A stretch of 64,000 nt of DNA from positions 53,235,250 through 53,299,249 of the forward strand of contig CM049318.1 of NCBI GenBank assembly GCA_026874595.1, written 5' to 3'. The stretch is from Sipunculus nudus. Lineage: Eukaryota; Annelida; Sipuncula; Golfingiida; Sipunculidae. The notes beneath the pieces were generated by a model, which did not search any database, was not told the origin of the DNA, and saw only the letters and a program-made list of their open reading frames with translations. This document shows, piece after piece, positions 29,601-43,988 of this stretch (within the stretch, counting starts at the first letter, position 1; every line of letters begins with the position of its first letter). Both the position numbers and the translations under genes were made by a program.

Positions 29601-32600
29601 TTCAACCGGATCAGTCAGTACTTTTTTAGACACATCGGTACATAATTGATTCCTACCGGAGACACTGACAGTGATTATCACACAACCTATCGCCTCCAAT
29701 CCACCAGTATCGTAACCAGATGTTCCTCACTAGGGTGTTGCATCAAGGAAGGCTCGCGCTCTTAAATGTTCTAATTTTTAAAGCCTTTTAGTGAAAGTCC
29801 AGCACAGTCCGAAACCTGCCACACGGCCCGAAATCTGCTGCTGTCAGAATTAAGAATCTAACCACTTATAAACCAAACTCTCATTACTAATATTCTAATC
29901 AAAGGGCCCTATTACGTTATCTGACGTATATTAACAAAAGATACTCCCTTGAACCTTATATTAAAGAAAATATGCCAGAAAACGCCAATCCAAGCGGACA
30001 CAGTCTGTTGTATGTGTATTAATCCATGTATTTATAACATGAATAATCCAGACACATTCAACAAGAACATCTGGCGGCAAGTCAGACGAATTTTTCAAAG
30101 GGCGTTCTGCGAATAGTGACCTTTCATCTTTCGCACCAATACAAATAACCGTCTCGGTTTACATGGCTTTTCTCTTGTACAGATTGATGTGTTTATTAAA
30201 AGCTTGCATATAAACAAGTTCGTATATCCATCACAGACGCGTGATAAGAAATTTGTTTTGAAGAATTAGCTATAGTTCATTTAAATGTACAGATAGTAAG
30301 GCAGAAATCACATCAATCTATAGAAAAGACAGCAGAATAGCTGGCTTTAAAATATGGCCCCGACAAAACTATACGCTCCCGAGGCAACGGAAATCTTGCG
30401 CTTCTAAAGAAACTACTGATTTTTCCGCTGCCTTGTTTCGCCATTTATGATACAAATAGACACCAGGTGGTGCGTCGTTGTCTGCTGGAAAACATTGTGC
30501 ATATGATGTGACTAGCAGCCAACCAAATGCCAGTTAACAAACACTCGACAGGCATCATGCTCCGCCTAAAACTGCGCTTCAAGCGTCGCTTGATGACAGT
30601 TTTATGGTTACTCTTAGTAAAGAACAGTCGAATTTTAATTGCTCCCTCTGCGTTCTCGCATCATTGACCGATTCGATTATGACATTACGACTATGTTAGC
30701 GTAGCCATGTATCCGTTGCAAGCAAACGGAAACCAACCAGCGAGGTGTGCATGGAGCCAAAGTTGTCATATTTCGATTAAATTACAGCTCACCGCCGGGC
30801 ATCCACAAGGACTTGTGCAAACCAAGTGTCAGGCCATTCTCTCTGAGCCTGTGGCCTTTTCAAACGGTTGCCGGGGCGATGCGCTGTCACTCAAAAAGAA
30901 ATGTAACAACATAGGCTCCGTGTATTCCTCGCTTGGCTGGTAAACCGTTTTGCTGGCAACACGTCCTGATATTTATGTAGATTCCATGTCGCATCAGTTG
31001 TGTGTCGCATTGTCGGGCATTGTTTACACGCATTCCAGAGGACCACAAAGTTTTATAAAATCAGTTTGTGGTTTAGCTCATCCACAATGGCCTCTTCAAC
31101 CCCTAAAAAGATTTTGCCAACAGCATTAATATTAATATTAAATATAAATATATGCTATTTATTAGACATGTGACCATTTCAACCAATCATTGAGATCATG
31201 TCTTTTAGCACCGGGTCCTATCTGATTGGACAAAATACAGTGCTCCCCTCTGGTGTAGCGACTAAGCTCAGGATATGAGGTCAAAACAAACAGCGCTTAC
31301 GATATAGGTAGTAGGCCTATGGATAAAGCGCTGTGTGAAGAGCGTAACAAAACTAACGTTGATGCAGAGTGAACATTATGTGGAATTACATTTGATTCTT
31401 TGTTGTATAATGGAACTTTCTATTGATGACTATGTATAACTTATATAAATGTATAAACAACTAGTATCAATAAAAAAAGAAACAAGAAATACCGGGTGGA
31501 AGCTTGAAAAAGTCTTCCTTTGTGAAGTCTAGCGGTACGACCATCAGGTGGAGTGCGCGCTTTGTTTATATTTTGCACAAGTGATCTCACCCGATGCAAT
31601 TTTTTACCACTTGTTTTCGGGAAAAAGCAAACGGTTTTAAAGCGATTAACTGGCAGGGCAGACACCATAAGTTTTTAACGAGGAAAAAATATATTTCATG
31701 TATATATTATATGCCTGGTATGCGAATGGGTCCTGTTAAGTCTTACGCGCCTGGGGGAACTCGCTAGTTACATTAAAACGTACGTCAACTTACAAAGATG
31801 CAAAAAGATTATACGGCCTCTTTGTTTCCTTTCCTTTTACTTAGAAAACCGAGGTTTCCGAAACAAATCAATCATAAATGTATAACTGCAGAAAGTCAGT
31901 TTTATATTGAATCGGCTTTTTACGAAATGAATCCCCTAAGTTACAACTTTCTGTCAGTTACAACTTTCTGTATTCGTTAAATATTCATATTACATATCAT
32001 CGTCAAAATATTTTTTGTGTTTTTTTTTTGTAAAAGTGACTTTGATAGATGTTTGTTTTGACAGTGTTTTCGCTTTTAGGTCTTTGAGCGTCTGGGGTCT
32101 TTTACTTTCTGAATCACGTCAGCGCTATATATTCTCAGGAAAAGCGCCAAACGTCTCACTGAAGAAACAATTCTTCATGATATTTATCTCAAGGCGCCTT
32201 TCGTGGAAAGAATCTGGATTTTGCGTCTGATCCAATGGCCTCGAATGTGATTGATGTCCCGCTTCTCGTCGAATCCCGCGAGATCTAATCCAAATCTCGT
32301 TAAGCGTCTTCCAAGAAGAAGTCAAGCTCCGCATACGCATTGCAGTGATCGACTTTCCTGCCCATTTTACCAGAAGCGGAAAAAGACTCTCAATAATAAG
32401 TTGACTGTAAGCATCAGTAAAAATTATTCTAAATATATAAAAAAGATACTCCCAAACCGCATTACATCAAATCCATATATTAAAATAGAAATATTTGCTT
32501 TTGATCATCAATAGACCACGGGTGAGCTTTTTTTTTGTCTCTGGCGACTTTCCCCAAATTAGAAGTGCTTCACACTAACGGAAGCTTTAACGCAGGTATT

Positions 32601-35600
32601 CGGGTTGTAGACATGATTTAAGACTTAACATACAGCGCATGCTTGAGAACTAGCCTGGAGATAAATTGTATCTATCCATTGGCAGCAGAGCAAATGGTTT
32701 CTTAGAGCGAGATTGCCGAGCAGGGTCGGTCTTTTCAGGAAAAATACGCTGTACGTGAGTGAAATGCTAATAAGGAAGAAAGATTTTAAATGCTCTGCAG
32801 TAAAGTTTTCAATCCTTTCTGACCAGTATAATCGACTTCAGATGTATTATATATCTATAGACCTCGCCCAGTATATTTATGTTTATGATTTTTGTATGAT
32901 TATTGTAACGGTTATTTAATAATAATAAAATTATCAGTCAGTTTTATACTGTATCTGTAGACATGGCGCAGTATCTTTATTCTATTGATTTCTTATATTT
33001 TACGGTAATTTAATTAATAATAAAATTATCAGTCAATTTTATACTGTATCTGTAGACATGGCGCAGTATCTTTATTCTAATGATTTCTTATATTATTATC
33101 CATACAATTAATTTAATCTATAATAAATTATTATAAAACTGTTGAATGAATTATATAACTATAGAAACATGGCCCGGTACCTTTATTTTGACGATTGCTT
33201 ATATTATTATTGATGTTACAATTTTTTTTACAATTGTAGTACTGTTGCATTAAAAAAAAGGAGGTTTAAAATATTTTACATTCAAAACCGACCAAATGGA
33301 GGTATCAGATAACAGTTTCCGAACAGTCACACCTTTGTCTTTGCCTAAAATGTTTAAAAATTGGTCAATTTACTTATCTTACTGGGTTTCCGAGATGTGA
33401 ATCCTTATTTGAACTTCCGGTCACAAACTTCGAGAGTAGAGTGTGAAATTACAAAAAAAATCACCCTTAATTCTTAAAGGGACATATTCATATAAAGAAT
33501 GCTGTTTTCTTCTTATTAAGGTATCAGCCAATATTAAGTTCTAAAATAGTTACCTTACTCCTGTACACAAGAGAAAATAAGCTTACCCCGGGCGCAATTA
33601 TTGTCGCAAAACATAAACATATTGCGTCTTTCTTCTCCTGTTGTACGTCTTTTCCATGTCTGAAAGTAAACAGACACACGGAATGTGTTTACTCACACAC
33701 AGAACAATAACAATTTTAAAAAAATTGGGGAACGGTATGTCCGTGTATCGGGAAATGATTTGTTTGAAAACTTCTGCTTTCAGCCAAAATGAACTAAAAG
33801 GGTGAGATAATACACATGTTATTGCAAATGTTAACGTACCTTTAACAATAGGATGCGTATATTTGATAAGCAAAGTCCTTATTCAAGGATATATGTCTGC
33901 CTCAAATAATTCAATTTCCTCCTCAGCAGACAAGGAAGGGTATTCTGGTACTCAGAGATGCGGAAAATTTGAGGACACCTACAAAAGCTTTTCCCCAAGG
34001 TTTCTTGAAGCTAGTGCTGTTTTTTTATTAGTGACGCAACACGGGTGTGCTTCATAAAAATCTCGACAAAGGCTTCACAAGTGACCAAAATAACACCCTG
34101 ACACAGGATCAGGCAGTTTACTAAAAAATGATGTATAAGCCGGGGAGGAAAATACAAAATTGATATTGGACACGACAGGACGCGCGGCTTTCCGTGGCGC
34201 TGTTCCCTAGTTGATCTCTCTGGTTCCATTATAAGACCCGTGTATTAATGAGGGTCGACGTCGGTGAAGTCAATTTTGTTATAAAAGAAACTACAAAGTG
34301 GACAAGGGACCACCGGATGCAGCAACTTTGAAACTCTATATCAGCGCTAGAACATTAAGAATGACTGCTACGGTGCCGTAAGAAACGCGGCGGGGAAAGG
34401 TCCACCTTTATAAGTTTCAACGTCCTGATGTTTGGTCCCGTCTGTTTTTTTTTTTTTTTTTTTTTTCCGATAAGCCTAAATGCGATAATGTTTTTTCAAC
34501 CTCTTTACCTTTTGGCTTAATTAAAATAATGCACTGACAATACATTTTGTTTCCCACACAACCGTTTTTTTTTTTCGTAACTACAAGAAACAATGTGGCC
34601 AACAGTCTGGCTTATTCATAAGAAAAGCGACGGCTTGCTGTGTCAGGCTCTGTACTGAAGATATGTTGTGTTATCTCTTCTGCGTTTTTGTTCTCAAAGA
34701 AACGAAATGTTATTGTTATGTAAGCCACTCATCTGTTTGGCCTAAATAAAGAGAAACACTGAAGGCACGTGTTTTCGCCGTTCGACATTTTGAGCCATTG
34801 CCATTAATACCTGCAGAAATTTTGTAGCATCCTTCAGGACAACTCAAGACAAAGTCTGATACGTCACATGAGAATTTGAAACATTTCAATGAATGGTGAC
34901 CTGTGTTAAATTTTGCAGGATTGTATAAAATTGAACCTTTTTTATTTAAACAATATTTCGTATCATTATATAATTAGATATTGTGACATTATATGATTGA
35001 CTAATGTGAAATATATGGGTTAGTTGTCAGCACAGTATAAACATATTTGACTAATTTTTGTTGTGCTTGGCAATAGTAAGTGAGTAATACTTCTGGAGTC
35101 AGTTTTGATCCTCAGTCGAAAAATTTTGCGCGTCCACTTGGACACCCGGATCCTCAGTACCGAGCGTCCGAGTCAGAATTTGAATTTTACAGACGCTTAC
35201 CCCCGCTTAAGCCCAGTTAAATGTACTTTTGTTGGTGTGGGCAAAATGAGGCAGGGGATATGTAACGTCTACCAAGTCTTTTTACTAAGAAAAGGAGAGG
35301 GAGAGAAAGAGAACACGTATGTGTTTGCTTGTTTGAATTTAAAAGGTCTGTTTCTGACGGTCACTTTACGTGTTATATGTGTTTGGATAGTATCGCTTTG
35401 TCTGAATAAATTCAGAGCACTTGGTTTTGGCATGTTTATCCACGCCAATTTACACAGTTTTACAGTTGATAAAAGTCTTTCAGCTGGTTAGCTAATCACT
35501 ATATGAATCAACTAGTATGGCCCAATCGTACTCAGGTAGAGGCTTAACGACGTTAATGGTTGTTGACACTGTGCATCGATTGAAGATCAAGAAAACCATA

Positions 35601-38600
35601 TTAATCACACACATTTTCAAGTAAACCCCTCTGGTGTTAAACGTACCTTTGCACGAAGCAAATTTAACCAGAAATTAAAGCATTAATAAAAGACGATACC
35701 GCTGCCTGCAAAATCAGCGATGCTATTCCTCAAGGAGACGTCTGGAAAACATAATGGAAACATTACTGGGCTTCCAGACGAAAAACGTCAACAGAAGCTC
35801 TGGTGATATTGTTGTTTCTTTTCCATTGCAAACTCATATCCTCGTAAAATTTCTGTCATACCGTATTAATAACGGCCGTATGACTCGACTATGGCAACCG
35901 ACAGGGCATGTTATGGCATGGTTTCACAATCAATTAATTGCCAACAAACTTTTCAAAAGTAGAGTCGCTTCAGTAAATATTCAGAAAAAGCTGCACGTAC
36001 TCCCACGCTTCTATCGAGAGCGCAGTTTGGGTGGAATTCCTGTCTGTGCTAGAATAAAGTTTTTTTTTTATCCCGATCCCTGTAATGTAAAAGTATGTCT
36101 CCGTGTGGTCTTGAAAAAATACAGTCCGCGTTTTGGTCCTTTTTTTCAAATATTAGTGACTTTATTTTTTTTTTTTTGTTGGAGACAATCGCCTTCGTTT
36201 TAAATGTATATTAACTGTCTTTGGTTAAGTTCCTATGCGGACATCCTAGCAGGACGGGATGTATCACCCTGGGCCAGCCAACACTTGTTTATACCCACTT
36301 GGACGTTCCTATTCTTCTCCGAGAGACCGACCGTGCTGTTGACACCAAGGGCGTCAATACGGGGGGCAGGGGTAGAGGGTGGTATATTGGTATATACCCC
36401 CCCCCCCACCTCTTTTTAGCAATGGGGTATGATCAATGTAATCATCCTTCTCTTATTTTCAGATTCTCCATTATCGCTCAGTTGGCGGGCATCGGGGTAC
36501 GCTCCGAACACAGCGCGTGACCTCCCGGTGACCTACTATTCACACGTTGTGAGAAATTGATAGGATTCTTATATGCAATATGCCAAACACCTAGTCAGTT
36601 TGCGTTGGGAAAGGTAAAATCTGATTGGCTCAGAGTGTAAACAACGGTGACTGCGCCCTGCAGAGCTAGAAAAAGGAATCTGATTGGCTCAGCGTGTAAA
36701 CAAACATGGCTGCGTCCATGCCAAGCTCGTGCGGCACTGCAAGAGAGGGACTTTGCAAAAAGTGGGGGATAACAGGCCTCAGGCCACACCAGCAAGTTAG
36801 TATTGAGACGGTCTTGAAAGGCAGTCAAATATTGCATCGTGTGTATGCCAACGGGGGAGGAAAGGTTCCGTGCTACCAAGCATTTTCGACCGCAAAGTAG
36901 GACAGTTCTTTTCATATTATTTTTACAAGAATCTTAACAAGGCACTTCTTATATTTGAGTTGATAACTGATATTAATTTGGTCAGTGCTTGCTAATCTTA
37001 CGCTGCTTGGATGGATATAAGAAACTTTGGTGGACCGTGGTTTATGGTTCAAATATCCCAGCACAAATCATGTAATCGTTTCTTGGACTGAATCCGCTTA
37101 TATCGCTCTCACATAATTAGATTGCATAGTTACGAAGTTTTTAATTTACGTTTCTAAAATAGATAAGAAAATCCTACGACTTAAACTGATACATATATCT
37201 GAAATGTAAATAATGGTCATCTCACCGAAGAAAAAGTGCCACCTTTTAATTTCACTGGAAGCCGACTTGTATTGATTTTAAAGTTATCTATCGTCTACAT
37301 GCCGCCAGCTAAACGTAAGCATTACTTCTTAATTCACTTTCTTTTGGCTCTCTTGGCTATCAATCTAACTTAGGAAGCTTTTAGGATCTCAAATGGGCAT
37401 CTTGGATCTATTTGTCTTGGTTAACTTACTGAACAGAATTATCTGCAACACAACCGTGAATTAGAAGTGATGAACTCCAAAGCTGGCAAGACTGCCTCAA
37501 GCTCCGTAGATGGCCTACTATTAGTTTATGTAAATCAATTATAGGATTACCAATCAGGTAGACAAAGGGTTAATCCTTTTCATCACATTACTGTCTTGTT
37601 CGCTGGCGAGAGAATCAGTCGGAACGCAGTATAATACTATAAAACACTATCCATTGGTGCGAATATAGACATATACACATTTGAATAATTAATTGACTGA
37701 GAAACGTATTGAGTAACCTAACATATTTAACACCTTCATCCAAAGGATGTCGCTTTTCTCGAAATCTTGTATATTTAATTATAATCCAGAATCTGACACC
37801 TGCTTTGGCCGCATCAGTGTTTCATCAACTTTTGGATTACTACTTTAAAATTTATAGGCTAGATCAGGTTAAAGGATTGTTCAGACCACAACATTATTCA
37901 AATTTCCTCTTCAAAACTTATGATGACTTCTCTCACACCTTACACAATTCGGCTTTCAATGCTCTAGCTCGGGCTTGCACAATTATAGTTTAATCGTACG
38001 TCCGCCAGGTAGCGGTGTATTATGTTTTATCATCGCTGGTTACTTTTCTGTGAGCAAGTTAACTTAAAAAGCTGTGAACGGATTGTTATGACTTTTATGG
38101 AGGACCACGGTAACACACGGATCGACATTAACGGTTAACCGCCTGCCCGGGGCAAGAAAAAGTTCCAGAAAATGGTAATAGGGCAACTAAAAGTTACCTC
38201 CTGCTTGCCCGACCGGACAAGTGGATCCAACATAAACCTTTGCCCAAAGGCCATTAAAACAATCTTTGTGTCCGGTACCCGATGGAGTTAAGGGAGAAAA
38301 CACTTTCGTGCGGACGTGCGGTAACATCTAACATCTTAAATCCAGTTTGGCTAACATATCCCAAAGAACGAGCTTTCGGATACCCGTAAGAAGTAAACAC
38401 CCCACGAACAATTCATTCAGTTTTGTAGCTAATATCAATTTCAACAATTTGTTTTTAATTAAAAGAATTTAATACCTTTGTGAGAGGTTCAGATTCATTC
38501 ACTAGTTTTAGGAAGCGCCCTTTTCCTGGAGATCACCTGTGATCCAGCCATGGTGTCAGTGAACCATGACGGACTTCCGTCTGGGCTTGCATTTGTCCTG

Positions 38601-41600
38601 TGTAGCGAATACCTGGCGGATGTATAAATGCGTTCTCGGATTACTTTTTCTCGATGTTGTTATTATGGTTTTGTATTTTGCATTATTTTTATTTAGCTTT
38701 TCAGTTTAATCTTCTTATTTTATATTGCTGATCTTCAGATACCATACATACCATATATATTATAGTCGCTAAATATATGGAAATGGTAAAATACATACCG
38801 GTATATCATACAATATTCATATCATACAATGCTAAATGGATACAATTTGTGATGATCAAATTGAAAAATTGACGAGTGTACATGAAAACCAAGAAGTTTT
38901 AATGATACCATAAATAAAATGTCCTTTCAAAAACCACAAAAACTTAAGAAAAGTCCATTTATAATGAGAGCTATGAAAAACACGGATATTTATGTTCACT
39001 TCTACTTTTTGTCTTCGCAGCTATTCAAAAAGAAGAATACGCTATCGGAGAACAAAGCAACTCGTGTTCTGGGTTTTGTATGTTTGATTTCTTATATATC
39101 ACGTATGAAAATAAAGTATTTTTTTTAAATAAAGTATTGTCGGCCATGTAATTTTTCAGCTTTACAACGCCATAAAAAGTACTTGGGGAAAAAGGAACAT
39201 GAGATCAAATGAAAAGCAGACAATCCATTTTTCAGATACAATAAAATATTGCTTTATGTCTGGTACTCATAAAACTCATAACACAAAATGACAAGGGAAA
39301 ATACACCTCGGGCCGGTGGTCTTTATCTCTTTGAAAAAAACGTCATATATCATAAAATGTCAAAGTTATAGAAGGCATATACAAAGGAAATCTTTCAATA
39401 CATTATATACTGCAACGTTGTTACGGTTCCCCGCGGTCTCTGTATGCTCTTTGACATTGGCTTCCATCGTGTCTTTTTGTAGAATGTCATTTCATATATT
39501 CAGTAAAAAACAGGCCGCACCTCTTGCTGTGTACATCAGATATCTGCAATAAACTTTTAACAAAGAAATCTCCCTCAATGCTGTATAACCAATAAATACA
39601 AGGATGGACCCCAGAGAAAGGGGCGCTTCTGCCCTTTAGGCAAATATAAAAGGATTTTAGGCGTCAATTTCGATTCGTAGGAGAAATTAATCGATTACGA
39701 GCTCCGGCCGCTTGAACATTTCTGTAGAAAAAATTAATAAAATTTCGATAAATTTTCATGTTGTTATAAGGTGTTTGTACCTGTTTAGCAAAAAATTATG
39801 TTGTTGTCGAGTTGTTACTTCATCATATGAAATTTATTTAAAAAAGAATATGATAAAAAGGTTTTTAAAAAATTGCTCTCCCTCACCCATTTCTAAAAAA
39901 AATCCCAAAAAAAGTTAAACCAACTTTATTGCTTTAATTGTATTATTTATTTGAAATATGGAAGTTTCGCATGATTTACCTTTGCTACAGGTAGACATAA
40001 AAGCGGACCGAACTGTCTCCATAGTGAGGTTTGCTTTTCTAGCGCAGCGGTTGGTACGCCGGACTTGTGTGCCACCGACATGGGTTCGAATCCCGGATCG
40101 GCTCAGTATTTTCCCTTGAGCAATTTGTCTTCGTAACAAAATGGGGGCTCGTCCAATGTGACCGTAAACTTTTTGGCGCAGGGAATAAGCTCACCAAAAT
40201 GTGACTCCTGGGATAATTAGTCTTGTTCTAATAGCAGAACGCTCTTAAGAGGTGGTGTGTTACGGGGTGCATATAAAAGCGGATCGAACTGTCTCGCTTG
40301 TGAAGCTTGCTTTGCTAGCGAAGCGTTTGGAACGCCGGATATGTGCGCCACCGACATGGGTTCCAATCCCGGATCGGCCCAATATTTTCCCCTTAACAAT
40401 TTGTCTTCGTAACACCTTGCAAAGTATATCCATGATTACTTTCACATTAATATACTTACAGAGCCGTATCCAGGATTTTGGAACCTGGAGAGTCCAGCAC
40501 AGAAAGAACTAAATAACTAAAAACAAGTCATCTTACCCATAAAACGAGGTGTCCAGGCCGGATAAAAAATATTTTAAACCCTTAAAAAAGGTTATTGTGG
40601 CTCAAAAGGAGGGGGTCCCATGAACCATGTTGTCCTCTTCCAAATCATGCTCGCAGTTTTAAAGGTCCGCCCCTTTTTTTTTTTAAACACATGCGACATA
40701 AAAGAGACCAGGCGATCGATACCACAAATAAAACAAGCTTGTCCTGACCTTTGAGAAAAAACGTGAAGGACCACGCAAGTATAGCTATGCAGGTTGAAGT
40801 TTATGTGTAGCAACAATAAAACGATGTACGGCCAATTATCGCCCTTTAATCTATCTCTTTGTTGGGTTACATGAGTGCAAAAAGATAAAACTCAAAGCAT
40901 ATCGCCCTCTATTATTTTTAACGGTCATGTGATATCGAGACGAAATTGTGCCGACATCATTTTACCCATAGTCGTCAAACAAAATAACTGGCTGTCGATA
41001 ATTAGGCCTTGGATTATATATATATGACAAGGCCGAGATCGCGATCTGGACGGATCTTAGATCTGTCCAGCCCAAATTGCGATCGCAGTTCAGGCCGGCC
41101 CAATCTGATATATCAATCCAGGCTGGCCAGATCTTAGATCCGTCCAGCCCAGATTGCGATCGCAGTTTAGTCCAGCCCAGATTACGATCCTATCTTTCTT
41201 GCATCAGGATCGCAGTCTGGGCTGGACAGATCTAAGATCTGTCCAGCCAAGATTGCGATCCCAAACTTGACCAGCCCATATTGCGATCCATGATTTTACT
41301 ATGACAGGAGTGAAACACTGGATGTTTTACCAACTCATTTGCTATTGAATGGTGCCATTTCCCCAAATTAAATCGAGTTATAATACAAAAAGGCACTTTT
41401 CACCAACTTTATTATTGCATGGTACCAGTTCCCCATAATAAATACAATAATAATACAAATAGGCACATGCAAAAAAGCTGCTTGTTGAAAAAGGTACAAA
41501 AATTAAACAACTAGGCAGTTGCTAAAATGCAAAGCCTATGAAAGTCATCAATCCCAAGGAATTATTATGAACTTAACCTTGAGGCTATCATCTAAATATT

Positions 41601-43364
41601 ATACTTTCATCCATCATGTATCTTTAACAAATCAACATATTTTTTTAAACCTTAATATGTATTATATATTTGTTACCAGTAGCTGTTCTGTTTGACTCAT
41701 TATTGGATTTGGTCTGATTAATTAGCTACCTATTCATGGTGCCTGGAATCCTGTGATCTTTCCATGTGCTTGAATAAACTGACAGATTGATACCATGTTT
41801 ACTGTTGTTGTTTGTTCAAACAGCTTAATTAACAGCTTTATCCCTTTTGATGGCAATGATATCAAAGATTGTTTATTCTGACCATTTTCAATTGATCAGG
41901 TAGAAACCTTCACATATTCTGAGTTAATCTTAGTAAGTAGATGCTGCTTAAGTTTCTTTTGAAAACTTTTTTTATGTAACACAGTTTTATTAGTATGATA
42001 AAATGAATTTTGATTTTAAATGACTGCACTTTTCAATGAATATGTATTTATTGTAGAGAAATGGTACTATGCAATACCAAATGAGTTGGTAAAACATCCA
42101 TTGTTTCACTCCTGTGGTCGTTAAAGCATGGATCGCAATATTGGCTGGTCAAGTTTAGGATCACAGTCTCGGCAGGAAAATATCAGATCTGTCCAGCCCA
42201 GATTGCGATTCTGAAGCAAGAAAGACAGGATCGCAATCTAGGCCGGACTAAACTGCGATCGCAATCTGGGCTGGACGGATCTAAAATCTGGCTAGCCTTG
42301 ATTGCGATCACAGTTTGGTCCGGCCTGAACTGCGATCCCAATTTGGGCTTGACAGATCTAAGATCCGTCCAGCTGAGATTGTTATCCTAAACTTGACCAG
42401 CCCATATTGCGATCCAAGCTTTTTCTATCACAGGAGTGAAAAATCGGATGTTTTACCAACTCATTTGGTATTGCATGTACCATTTCCCCAATAAATACAG
42501 TTATAATACAAAAAGGCACTTTTCAATCCTTCCTATCACTGAGATGTTTCACCAACTCATTTAGTTTTACATGGTACTATTTCCCGGTGATAAATACAAT
42601 TATAATACAAATAGGTACATGCAAAACTAGAATACGGGTAGTCGATAAGCGACTACGAGTATCCGCCGAAATCAGAGTGGGACGGGTGAAGTGAGGCATG
42701 GATTGAGTGGCAAGGGGATATAGAGTGAGGTGTGTTGCACATTAGCATGGATGTCTGCAGCCCATATGTGTATGAAGGTTGCGCCACCTACCACAAAATC
42801 CAGAAAGCTGTCCAAGTTGTATACATATGCAAAATTTTAGGCAGATAAGTCAAACTACTACTTGTATATGGGTGGTTTAATCCCACAACAGACAAACAGA
42901 AGGACACTGTGCAAAAATGGTGGCAGGTGGCGCCACCAGTTTTGCGTATGATAATGAGCTATGTGATATCTATACACATGCAAAATTTTGGCCCAGTCTT
43001 TCAAATGGTAATCGAGATATAGGCTAGGATATCTGCAGCGTTAACGTGACTGAAGGTGGCGCCAGCTGTCATAAAATTAAGAAAGCTGTCCAGGATGTAT
43101 AAACCTGCACAATTTCAGGTTGATAAGTCAAACCACTGCCGAGATAGTGTACAGTGTACAGCTCTGTGCAGTATACCACTTCAGTACGATGACATGACCA
43201 TGATCTTCAAGTGGCCTCCTGGACCAGTGCGAAGTGTAGCTTCTTCAGTTGTCCCCATGGCTGTAAAAGCTTATTTATTTGATCCCCAGTCAGTCAGTTT
43301 AATGTTATAATTATTAAAATCAAACACGTTCTTGTTTAAACATTTAACTAAATCTTAAGAGAGA

Positions 43365-43414
<50 letters not shown>

Positions 43415-43950
43415 TATGACCAAAGACTTTTTATTTTCTATGAAATTGAATTACCTTATAAACATAGTGACGAAATGAGGTAAGTCGGTACAGTAGCCAT
43501 AAATAGAATCTCATATGTCAAAGTAATACGCCGCGGCGTGCAGCCCTGGGCTACATGTAAATGAACTAATCATTCATTTTCATACCGGGAAATCGTGGGA
43601 ACCAAGTCTCTACCGCCCTGTTTATTATCCGAGATACTATCCCATAATTTCTCCAAGCGGGTACGAGGCTCAGAAGTGGTTCAATACTGCCGTATTATTT
43701 GACCTTGATTGCCAGTAGACAAATACGGATCTATGGCCATCGCCTGCCGGGATAACCTTCACTGCTGTAGAGCTATTTGTTTGATTGACTCATACATGAT
43801 CATATGTATAATTAAGGATTGGCTCAGAGCCATTGTAGCTCACCAAGAGAAAGACATGCGTGCTGTTCATATAGAAGGTCACTTAACGTATGTTTAGGCA
43901 AGGAGAGATAAAAAGAGAGAGGGGGAGGGACGGAGAGAGATAGAAAGGCA

Positions 43951-43988
<38 letters not shown>

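Noticed and set aside
35105-36203. 128- and 149-residue open frames
   Set aside because: Longest frames in the window but with no motif, signal or neighbouring exon I recognise. At this length chance frames are expected in 64 kb.
37709-37993. 94-residue open frame in intron 1
   Set aside because: No family recognised and no splice structure; probably chance.
40010-40110. Stand-alone tRNA gene
   Set aside because: The boxes are present, but the core is repeated with shared flanks, and I could not fold a clean acceptor stem, so it is a SINE head.
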